Shown here in pieces: positions 48,630-55,642 of a stretch of 64,000 bases of DNA. A program made the position numbers and the translations under genes. This DNA comes from JBFGCA01 sp041567315 (lineage in GTDB: Bacteria; Acidobacteriota; Thermoanaerobaculia; Multivoradales; JAHEKO01): assembly GCA_041567315.1 (NCBI GenBank), contig JBFGCA010000006.1:7922-71921 (forward strand). Reading direction: 5' to 3'. The notes under the pieces were generated by a model. It saw only the letters and a program-made list of their open reading frames with translations, had not been told where the DNA came from and did not search any database. Each line of letters begins with the position of its first letter. Position 1 is the stretch's first letter.

Positions 48630-48965
48630 CTAGGCCGCGGCCCAGAGGGCGGCGGCCAGCAGGGTCCCTCCGAGGCCGGCGAACATGCCGGCCACCGCCG
48701 CCAGGTTGCCCCAGATGGTGCCCTCCTTGGCGGTCTTGCCGAGCAGCATCAGACAGCCCATCGAGACGGTGAGCTGGACCGCCACGAAGATTCCCGTGAG
48801 ACCGCCGGGGATGGCCGAGCCGGGCGGCTGCGTCTGCGCGATCCTCCAGTTGAAGGCGGCCGCCACCAGACCGGCCACCAGCAGGCCGGCGGTCACCAGA
48901 TCCCAGAGCCTGGGCCGGGGCAGGTCGAGCTCGAGCGAGGTCAGTTTCGAGGCCAGTCCTGCCAT
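48630..48965 (-). CDS. Small three-span membrane protein, unknown function
   Basis: 111 residues from the ATG at 48965, which has GGAGGAG upstream; a longer frame to 49082 is not supported. Three membrane segments (about 24-42, 57-78, 88-110) follow a short N-terminus. No recognisable motif. TAGCAT at 49001-49006 on the minus strand may be its -10 box. It is divergent from glnA. Confidence 0.6.
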   Translation of the reverse strand: MAGLASKLTSLELDLPRPRLWDLVTAGLLVAGLVAAAFNWRIAQTQPPGSAIPGGLTGIFVAVQLTVSMGCLMLLGKTAKEGTIWGNLAAVAGMFAGLGGTLLAAALWAAA

Positions 48966-49053
48966 CGGGTCTCTCCTCCGCGGCCGGCGAGAAGGCCGAG
49001 ATGCTAGCACAGGCCGGGGCGGGGACGTGGATCTGGGGGTGTACCCCGGAATC

Positions 49054-49089
49054 GTGCACATTGACCATGATTTTGCAGTCAATTTGCAC
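49054..49089. promoter_or_regulatory. Palindromic operator-like site upstream of glnA
   Basis: GTGCACATTGAC (49054-49065) and GTCAATTTGCAC (49078-49089) form an inverted repeat with 11 of 12 bases paired and a 12-base spacer. It lies about 70 bases before the GTG of glnA in an AT-rich stretch. It looks like a dimeric regulator site. TTGACC inside it could be a -35 box. Confidence 0.55.
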
Positions 49090-49156
49090 GAAAGGCTTGC
49101 CAGGAAGAGGAAACTGCTGTACGTTCCCGCGAAATGACGTCCAAATGGAGGGCAAC

Positions 49157-50488
49157 GTGACGACCAAGGCCGAGATCCTGAAGACCGTCGACCGGGAGAA
49201 GGTCCGCTTCCTCCGGCTGCAGTTCACCGACATCCTGGGAGCGCTCAAGAACGTCGAGGTGCCGCGCAGCCAGTTCTCCAAGGCGCTCGACGGGCAGATC
49301 CTCTTCGACGGCTCGTCGATCGAGGGCTTCGTGCGCATCGAGGAGTCGGACATGCTGCTGGTCCCGGACCTCGACACCTTCCGGGTCAACCCCTGGGTCA
49401 GCCCCGGCGGCACCCGGGTGGCGCGGCTGATCTGCGACATCCACCGCCCCGACGGCGAGGAGTTCGAGGGCTGCCCGCGGCTGGCGCTCAAGCGACAGGT
49501 GGCCAACGCGGCCCAGCTCGGCTACACGATGGTGGCGGGTCCGGAGGCCGAGTTCTTCCTGTTCCAGAAGGACTCGACCGGCGGCACTCGGGTCGAGACC
49601 CACGACGTCGGCGGCTATTTCGACCTGACGCCGGTGGACAAGGGCGAGGAGTGCCGCCGCGACGTGGTCAACGTGCTCGAGGCGATGGGCTTCGAGGTCG
49701 AGGCCGCCCACCACGAGGTGGCTCCCGGTCAGCACGAGATCGACTTCAAGTACGCGCCGGCGGTGGAGTGCGCCGACAACGTGGCCACCTTCCGCTTCGT
49801 GGTCAAGAAGGTGGCCCTCGACCACGGCCTCCACGCCACCTTCATGCCCAAGCCGATCTTCGGGGTCAACGGCTCGGGGATGCACACCCACCAGAGCCTG
49901 CTCAACCGCCAGAAGCGCAACGCCTTCTACGACGCCCGCGCCGAGTGGCAGCTCTCCAAGGTGGCGCTGGGCTACATCGGCGGCATCCTCAAGCACGCCA
50001 AGGCGTTCGTGGCGGTGACCAACCCGCTGGTCAACTCCTACAAGCGGCTGGTCCCGGGCTACGAGGCGCCCACCAACATCGCCTGGTCGGAGCGCAACCG
50101 CTCGCCGCTGGTCCGGGTGCCGGCCAAGCGCAAGATGTCCACCCGCTGCGAGGTGCGGATCCCCGATCCGGCCTGCAATCCCTATCTGGCGCTGACCGTC
50201 ATGCTGGCCGCCGGACTCGACGGCGTCACCAGCGAGCTCGACCCCGGGCCGCCGGTCAACAAGAACATCTTCGCCATGAGCCAGCGCGAGAAGCGCCGGC
50301 TGAAGATCGACGAGCTGCCGTCCGACCTGTCGCTGGCGCTCGATCACCTGGAGAAGAGCGCCGTCGTCAAGGAGGCCCTGGGCGAGCACATCTACCGGCA
50401 CTTCGTGCGCGCCAAGCGGCAGGAGTGGCACGACTATCTGGCCCACGTCCATCCGTGGGAGCGGGCGCGCTACCTGGAGAGCTATTGA
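49157..50488 (+). CDS. glnA: Glutamine synthetase, type I
   Basis: 443 residues. Condenses ammonia and glutamate with ATP. Seen are LQFTDILGALKNVEVP, DGSSIEGFVRIEESDM, GPEAEFFLF, HHEVAPGQHEIDFKY, NGSGMHTHQSL and NPYLALTVMLAAGLDG, plus the flap near NPLVNSYKRLVPGYEAP. It has the shorter form typical of the GSI-alpha subtype. The tyrosine adenylylation segment of GSI-beta is not recognisable. I chose GTG 49157 (GGAGG 5 bases upstream) over ATG 49145. Confidence 0.95.
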   Translation: MTTKAEILKTVDREKVRFLRLQFTDILGALKNVEVPRSQFSKALDGQILFDGSSIEGFVRIEESDMLLVPDLDTFRVNPWVSPGGTRVARLICDIHRPDGEEFEGCPRLALKRQVANAAQLGYTMVAGPEAEFFLFQKDSTGGTRVETHDVGGYFDLTPVDKGEECRRDVVNVLEAMGFEVEAAHHEVAPGQHEIDFKYAPAVECADNVATFRFVVKKVALDHGLHATFMPKPIFGVNGSGMHTHQSLLNRQKRNAFYDARAEWQLSKVALGYIGGILKHAKAFVAVTNPLVNSYKRLVPGYEAPTNIAWSERNRSPLVRVPAKRKMSTRCEVRIPDPACNPYLALTVMLAAGLDGVTSELDPGPPVNKNIFAMSQREKRRLKIDELPSDLSLALDHLEKSAVVKEALGEHIYRHFVRAKRQEWHDYLAHVHPWERARYLESY

Positions 50489-50500
50489 CGCCGTGGGAGG

Positions 50501-51901
50501 TCAGGCGCGGGGAGCGTCGGGCACGTAGTCGATCGGCAGGATGGCGAGACTGCCGTCGTCGCCGACGTCGACGGTCGACTGGCGCACGTCGTGCTCGATG
50601 GCGCCGCCGGCGATGATGCTCTCCTCGATCATCACGTTGCGGCGCACCTCGTGCCGGTCCACCAGCTGGCGATCGCGGGCCGAGACCTCGAGGCCGTCGT
50701 CCCCGAAGTACGAGTAGCGCTCCCAGAGCACCGCGTGGCGGATCTCGACCCCGCTCTGGACGATCCAGCCGTCGCCGATCACCGCATACGGCCCCAGCCG
50801 GGCGCCGGGCTCGACGATGCAGTGGTTGCCGATGATCACCGGCGGGCGGATCTCGACCCGCCCGAAGTCGATCGCCACGTCGGTCCCCAGGTAGCCCCAG
50901 GGCAGCTTCTCGTAGGGCAGGTCCAGGTCCAGCCGGCCGTCGAGGACCTCGCGGTTGACCTGCAGGTAGTCGCGCTTCTGACCGACGTCGTACCACTCGC
51001 CGTCGTACTGCAGGCCCCACAGCAGGTGGTCGCCCGGCAGCTTGAGGTAGGGGAGCTTGCCGAGCAGGGCGGGGAAGACGTGCTTGCCGAAGTCGTAGAA
51101 CGCCTCGTCGACGGTGGCGCCGGCCTCGGTGCGCAGCCCGTCGAGCGCCCGCACGAGGTCCATCTCGATCATGTAGATCGAGGCGTTGTTGAGGTTGCTG
51201 GGCGAGTCCGGGTCCTTCTCGTAGAAGGCCTTGACCTGCCCCGACCGCGACATCACCCCGCCGCGCGTCTCGGGCCGCTCGAACTCGACCGTGCCGTAGT
51301 CCCGGCGCCGCTCCCAGGCCACCGGCACCACCACCATGGTGAAGGCGGCGCCGACCCGGCGGTGGACGTCGTACATCTCCTCGAGCAGCTCGGGACCGAA
51401 GTTGGTGACGATGTCGGCGCTGGGCACGATGACCGTCGACCCCTGGAAGGGGTCGCCCCGCCGCTCGTCGCCGTCGGTCGGCAACAGCTTGGCCTCCCGG
51501 CCCAGCACCTGCTTGCAGACCCCGCCAAAGGTGCCGCTGGGTTGGGCCTCCTCGACGAAGCGGATGCGGGCGCCGAAGCGGGTGCCGTCCTGGAAGTACC
51601 GCCTGATGGTCTCGCCCAGCACGCAGAGGTTCATCGACATCTCGGCGATGCCCGACTGCACCAGCCGCCGCACCCAGATCTCGGCCATCCGCACCTTGCC
51701 GCCCAGCGGAAACAGCGGCTTGGGCAGATGCCGGGCGGTCAGCGGGTCCATCCGCCTGCCCAGGCCGGCCGCCAGGATGGCCCCGGTCAGCCGGTCGCGC
51801 ACCCCCCGCCGGTGGGTCCAACTGCCGGCCCAGAACTCCGGCTCGAAGGCGATGGGCAAGAGGTGGGTTCCTCGCGGTCGCGGCGCGGGGCAGGCTACCA
51901 C
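50501..51901 (-). CDS. NDP-sugar nucleotidyltransferase with left-handed beta-helix domain
   Basis: 466 residues. The nucleotidyltransferase core has AILAAGLGRRMDPLTARHLPKPLFPLGG (here at about residues 40-67), GTFGGVCKQVL and WYDVGQKRDYLQVN. After about residue 330 hexapeptide repeats (VIIGNHCIVEPGARLGPYAV) form a beta-helix. The family makes activated sugars such as GDP-mannose or dTDP-glucose. An insert at 140-230 (GDERRGDPFQGSTVIVPS) is unusual. The start is unsure: GTG 51901 or TTG 51859, which has GAGGA upstream. It is convergent with glnA, 12 bases apart. Confidence 0.8.
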   Translation of the reverse strand: MVACPAPRPRGTHLLPIAFEPEFWAGSWTHRRGVRDRLTGAILAAGLGRRMDPLTARHLPKPLFPLGGKVRMAEIWVRRLVQSGIAEMSMNLCVLGETIRRYFQDGTRFGARIRFVEEAQPSGTFGGVCKQVLGREAKLLPTDGDERRGDPFQGSTVIVPSADIVTNFGPELLEEMYDVHRRVGAAFTMVVVPVAWERRRDYGTVEFERPETRGGVMSRSGQVKAFYEKDPDSPSNLNNASIYMIEMDLVRALDGLRTEAGATVDEAFYDFGKHVFPALLGKLPYLKLPGDHLLWGLQYDGEWYDVGQKRDYLQVNREVLDGRLDLDLPYEKLPWGYLGTDVAIDFGRVEIRPPVIIGNHCIVEPGARLGPYAVIGDGWIVQSGVEIRHAVLWERYSYFGDDGLEVSARDRQLVDRHEVRRNVMIEESIIAGGAIEHDVRQSTVDVGDDGSLAILPIDYVPDAPRA

Positions 51902-51949
51902 GGCGGGACGCGAGGCCCGGGGGCCGCCGCCGGGCGCCGGACCCTCGTG

Positions 51950-51955
51950 TACGAT
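51950..51955 (+). promoter_or_regulatory. -10 box of uppP
   Basis: TACGAT, predicted start near 51963, with a leader of about 25 bases. Confidence 0.4.
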
Positions 51956-51987
51956 GGGCCGGCAATGGGCAGCGGCAGCCGCCGGCG

Positions 51988-52824
51988 GTGCGGGCCGTGA
52001 CGGCGGCGCAGGCCGCGATCCTCGGTCTGATCCAGGGGATCACCGAGTTCCTGCCGATCAGCTCGTCGGGCCACCTGATCCTGGCCTCGCGGCTCTTCGG
52101 ATGGCCGGACCAGGGGCTGCTCTTCGACACCGCCGCCCACTCCGGGTCGCTGGTCGCGGTGCTGGTCTACTTCCGGCGCGACCTGCGGCGGCTCCTCGCC
52201 GGCTGGGCACGGGCGGCGGGCGGCGCGGGCACCGACCCGCCCGCCGGCTCCGCGCGGCCGTCCGCGGCCAGCCCGCGGCTCGCCCGGCAGCTGCTGATCG
52301 CCACCGTGCCGGTGGCGGTCGGCGGTCTGCTGGCGGCCGACCTGCTGGCCAGGGGCGCCCGTGGAACGCTGCTGATCGCCGCCACCACGGTTCTATTCGG
52401 GCTGGCGATGGGCTGGGCCGACCGCCGGGTAACCGCCGACCGGTCGATCGAGGAGTTGACCACGACCCAGGTGCTGGGGGTCGGACTGGCCCAGGCGCTG
52501 GCCCTGGTGCCGGGCACCTCGCGCTCGGGGGTTACCATTACCGCCGGTCTGCTCGCCGGTCTGTCGAGGGAGGACGCCGCCCGTTTCTCCTTTCTGCTGG
52601 CGGTGCCGGTGGGGCTGCTGGTCGCGCTCAAGGATCTCTGGGAGCTGGCGGCCGGCGGCTTCGCCAACGGCGACGGCCTGGCGGCGGCGGTGGGGTTCCT
52701 GGTCTCGGGGCTGAGCGCCTACGCCGCCATCGGCTGGCTCCTGGGCTGGGTGCGGCGGCAACGGCTCACCCTATTCGTGGTCTACCGAGTGGTGCTGGGC
52801 CTGGCGCTGCTGGCGGCCCTGTGA
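51988..52824 (+). CDS. uppP: Undecaprenyl-diphosphatase
   Basis: 278 residues with seven or eight membrane spans. Recycles the undecaprenyl carrier for peptidoglycan and O-polymer synthesis; also confers bacitracin resistance. Motifs are the glutamate block GLIQGITEFLPISSSGHLIL and the C-terminal PGTSRSGVTI with FSFLLAVPVG. An additional loop (about residues 70-90) is rich in Gly and Pro. The start may be GTG 51988 or GTG 51997. Confidence 0.93.
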   Translation: MRAVTAAQAAILGLIQGITEFLPISSSGHLILASRLFGWPDQGLLFDTAAHSGSLVAVLVYFRRDLRRLLAGWARAAGGAGTDPPAGSARPSAASPRLARQLLIATVPVAVGGLLAADLLARGARGTLLIAATTVLFGLAMGWADRRVTADRSIEELTTTQVLGVGLAQALALVPGTSRSGVTITAGLLAGLSREDAARFSFLLAVPVGLLVALKDLWELAAGGFANGDGLAAAVGFLVSGLSAYAAIGWLLGWVRRQRLTLFVVYRVVLGLALLAAL

Positions 52825-52848
52825 GCGGGGCTGACGGGCTTTCGGCGA

Positions 52849-53427
52849 ATGGCCGACGACGTCAAGCTGGTCGAACGCGCGCTGGCCGGCTCCGAGGAGG
52901 CCTACCGGTTGCTCCTGCGCCGCTATCAGCGGCCCATCCTCGGGCTGCTGTGCCGCATGGTCCGCGACCCGGCGCTGGCCGAGGACCTCGCCCAGGAGGT
53001 GTTCGTCAAGGCCTTCCGAGCCCTCGACTCCTTCGACCGCTCGCGCAAGTTCTCGAGCTGGCTGTTCAAGATCGCCCACAACACCGCCATCGACCAGCTC
53101 CGGCGCCGCGAGCTCGACACGCTGCCGCTCGAGACCCCGGACCCGGACTCGGCCGATCTGCTGGCGCTGCTGCCCGACGATCGGGCCGAGGACCCGGTGG
53201 CGGCCGCCGAGCGCCGCCAGCTGGCGACGGCCATCGAGCACGGCATCGAGCAGCTGCGGCCCAGCTACCGCGAGGTGCTGCTGCTGCGCTTCGAGCAGGG
53301 GCTGGCCTACGAGGAGATCGCCGACGTCACCGGGCTGCCGCTAGGGACCGTCAAGACGCACCTGTTCCGGGCCCGCAAGGCGCTGGCCCGCTGGCTGGCG
53401 GAGCAGGGCTGGGAGCCGGCCGGATGA
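52849..53427 (+). CDS. ECF sigma factor (RpoE-like)
   Basis: 192 residues. Region 2 has RYQRPILGLLCRMV, the LAEDLAQEVFVKAFRALDSFD block (about residues 40-60) and FSSWLFKIAHNTAIDQLR; region 4 has YREVLLLRFEQGLAYEEIAD then TGLPLGTVKTHLFRARKAL. It directs RNA polymerase to envelope-stress-type promoters. The two following membrane genes are preceded by an ECF-type promoter and may be its main targets. Confidence 0.92.
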   Translation: MADDVKLVERALAGSEEAYRLLLRRYQRPILGLLCRMVRDPALAEDLAQEVFVKAFRALDSFDRSRKFSSWLFKIAHNTAIDQLRRRELDTLPLETPDPDSADLLALLPDDRAEDPVAAAERRQLATAIEHGIEQLRPSYREVLLLRFEQGLAYEEIADVTGLPLGTVKTHLFRARKALARWLAEQGWEPAG

Positions 53428-53464
53428 GGCGCCCGGACCCGGTGGACCGGGACCCTGGGAGGCC

Positions 53465-53490
53465 GAAACTTTGCCCCTGGGCGCCTCGTA
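53465..53490 (+). promoter_or_regulatory. ECF-type promoter between sigma factor and membrane genes
   Basis: GAAACTTT (53465-53472) and CGTA (53487-53490) have the motif types and spacing of ECF sigma promoters (AAC and CGT cores about 16 bases apart). The start near 53497 would leave a short leader with GGAG before ATG 53512. Confidence 0.5.
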
Positions 53491-53511
53491 GGGCGCGATA
53501 GGAGAGCGACG

Positions 53512-54033
53512 ATGAACCGCCGACTGCATCGAGCCGTCCGCCGCTGGCTGAGGTACGAGCGACTGGGCCGCGACCGGCGGGCCGAAGGGGCCCTGCGGAC
53601 GGTCTTCGCCCGCCTGCCGGCGGCCCCGGTCCCGGCCGGGCTGGCGGCGCGGGTGCTGGCGCGGGCCGGCGTCCTGGCGCCGCTGCCGGTGCGGCGCGTC
53701 GCCTGGTCGCTGCGCGCCGCCACCGCCGTCTGCCTGTTGCTGGGCGGCGTGGCCGTGCTGCTGCTGCCGCCGACGGTGGTGCCGCTGGCCGGCAGCCTGG
53801 AGATCGGCTCGGTGCTGGAGGGCGCCGCCACGGCGGTGGCGGGGGCCGGGCGCCGGTTCGCGGTCGGCGTCACCGTCTGGCGGGCGGTCTCGGACGCCGG
53901 CATCCTGCTCGCCGAGGCGCTGACTTCGCCGGCCGTGCTGGTGACCCTGGCGACCAGTCTGGTGCTGAGCACCGGCCTGTTCCGTCTGCTGAGTGGGCTG
54001 ATGCTCACCGAGAGGAATCGACGCCATGCCTGA
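53512..54033 (+). CDS. Membrane protein, possible anti-sigma factor
   Basis: 173 residues. A basic N-terminal 60 residues is followed by two or three hydrophobic spans (about 64-85, 120-150). Position directly after an ECF sigma gene and the cytoplasmic domain plus membrane anchor suggest an anti-sigma factor. There is no zinc-binding HxxxCxxC motif, and the sequence does not prove it. Its end overlaps the next gene by 8 bases. Confidence 0.5.
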   Translation: MNRRLHRAVRRWLRYERLGRDRRAEGALRTVFARLPAAPVPAGLAARVLARAGVLAPLPVRRVAWSLRAATAVCLLLGGVAVLLLPPTVVPLAGSLEIGSVLEGAATAVAGAGRRFAVGVTVWRAVSDAGILLAEALTSPAVLVTLATSLVLSTGLFRLLSGLMLTERNRRHA

Positions 54034-55549
54034 TCTGCTGTCCCCGATGGGTCACCGGCTGGCCGTGCTGGCGGCGGCGGCGCTGCTGGCGGCGCCGGCC
54101 TTCGCGCAGCCGCCGCCGGCGCCGGAGTCACCGGCCATGCCGCCGCCGTCCCCCCCGCCTTCGGTCGAACCGGAGACCGCCTTCCCGACCGCCGAGCAGG
54201 ACGCCCTGCAGGCCGAGGTCGAGGCCCGTTTCTCGGTGGTGCCGCTCCAGCAGGGTCTGCTGCTGCAACCCCGCGAGGGCGGCGCGGTGGCGATCGAGAT
54301 CGCCGCCGACGGCACGGTGGCGGTCAACGGCGAGCCCGCCGCCGGCGAGGCGCTGCGCGACCTCCTGGGAGAGGAACGGGCGGCGTTGATCGAGCGGCTC
54401 GCCGCCCTGCCCGACCGCCGGCAGCTGTTCGTGACCGGCAGCGCCGCCGCGGCGCTCCCCGTGGAGGGCGGACCCGAGCCGCCCCGGCCACCGCAGCCGC
54501 CGGCGCCGCGGCACCTGCGGCACGGCGAGCATCGCCGCACCGACGTCCAGGTAGTGGTGGGCAGCCGGCTGGTGATCGCCCCGGAGGAGACCTCCGAGGG
54601 GGCGGTGGTGTTCGGGGGTCCGCTCGAGGTGCGCGGCCGGGTGGAGGGCGACGCCGTCGCCATCGGCGGCGGGATCACCGTCGACGGCGAGGTGACCGGC
54701 GACGTGGCGGCGGTCGGCGGTCCGGTCAGCCTCGGCCCCGAGGCCGAGGTGTGGGGCGACGCGGTGAGCGTCGGGGGGACCGTCCGTCGCCAGTCGGGCG
54801 CCGTGGTTCACGGCCAGGTGGTCGAGGTCCCGTTCGGCTCCACCATCAACTTCCCCGACTGGGGCGACTGGAACTTCTGGCCGCCCACCAAGTGGCCGCA
54901 GGGGGAGGTGCTCTTCACGCCCTGGCGGCTGGTGGCCAAGGCCATGTGGCGGGTGTTCGGGATCGCGGTGCTGGCGCTGCTCGCCTGTCTGGTCCTGCTG
55001 GTCGCGCCGCGGCCGGTGGAGCGGGTGCAGCGGGCGATCGCGGTCGAGGCCTGGAAGGCCGGGCTGATCGGCTTCCTGGCCCAGGCGCTGTTCCTGCCGA
55101 CGCTGCTGGTGGTGATCCTCGTGCTGTGCATCTCGATCATCGGCATCCCGCTGCTGCTGCTGGTGCCGTTCGCGATCATGGGACTGTGCCTGGTCGCCTT
55201 CGTGGGCTACTGCGGCGTCGCCTATCAGATCGGCCGTTTCATCGAGCGGCGTTTCGGGTGGGACCTCACCAGCCCCTATCTGGTGATCACCGTGGGGGTG
55301 GTGGCGATCCACGTCTGGAGCCTGGTCGGGGCGCTGCTGGCCTGGGGGCCGCTGTGGATCTTCTCGATCATGTTCCGCACCTTTGGCGCCCTGATCTGGT
55401 ACGTGGCCGGCACCGTCGGCTTCGGGGCGGCGCTGCTGACCCGTTTCGGCACCACCGACATCGCCGGCGGCGCCGCGCCGGAGCTGCCCCCGGCGGCGGG
55501 ACCGCCGGGCGGGGAGGCCGCCGGTCTGCCGCCCGCCGAAGGCGTCTAG
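54026..55549 (+). CDS. Exported polymer-forming (bactofilin-like) domain protein with membrane segments
   Basis: 507 residues. A signal peptide (about 1-27) is followed by a Pro-rich linker and an N-terminal region. Short beta-helical repeats come next (about 175-270: GAVVFGGPLEVRGRVEGDAV, then VTGDVAAVGGPVSLGPEAEV), as in bactofilin-like proteins. Three or four membrane spans (about 305-470) end with a Pro/Gly tail. Such proteins are often in ECF sigma regulons and are thought to respond to envelope stress. The exact role is unknown. Confidence 0.75.
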   Translation: MPDLLSPMGHRLAVLAAAALLAAPAFAQPPPAPESPAMPPPSPPPSVEPETAFPTAEQDALQAEVEARFSVVPLQQGLLLQPREGGAVAIEIAADGTVAVNGEPAAGEALRDLLGEERAALIERLAALPDRRQLFVTGSAAAALPVEGGPEPPRPPQPPAPRHLRHGEHRRTDVQVVVGSRLVIAPEETSEGAVVFGGPLEVRGRVEGDAVAIGGGITVDGEVTGDVAAVGGPVSLGPEAEVWGDAVSVGGTVRRQSGAVVHGQVVEVPFGSTINFPDWGDWNFWPPTKWPQGEVLFTPWRLVAKAMWRVFGIAVLALLACLVLLVAPRPVERVQRAIAVEAWKAGLIGFLAQALFLPTLLVVILVLCISIIGIPLLLLVPFAIMGLCLVAFVGYCGVAYQIGRFIERRFGWDLTSPYLVITVGVVAIHVWSLVGALLAWGPLWIFSIMFRTFGALIWYVAGTVGFGAALLTRFGTTDIAGGAAPELPPAAGPPGGEAAGLPPAEGV

Positions 55550-55568
55550 CGCCTCCTCGGAGCCCCGG

Positions 55569-55598
55569 GCGCCTGGCCGGCGACGATCGGCCGGGCGC
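55569..55598. terminator. Hairpin between convergent genes
   Basis: GCGCCTGGCCG at 55569-55579 pairs with CGGCCGGGCGC at 55588-55598 (10 of 11 Watson-Crick, one G-T) around an 8-base loop. There is no U-run. It lies between the bactofilin-like gene and recD2. Confidence 0.5.
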
Positions 55599-55610
55599 TA
55601 CCGGCCGGCC

Positions 55611-55642
55611 TCAGCCGCTCAGCCGCTCAGCCGCTCAGCCGC
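55611..55642. repeat. Tandem repeat, four units of TCAGCCGC
   Basis: Four exact 8-base units covering the 3' end and stop codon of recD2. Each unit carries a potential stop (TGA on the minus strand), and the unit length is not a multiple of three. Confidence 0.8.

Noticed and set aside
49083..49102. Sigma-54 promoter before glnA (TTGCACG ... TTGC)
   Set aside because: The two halves are two bases too far apart and the -24 GG is not present.
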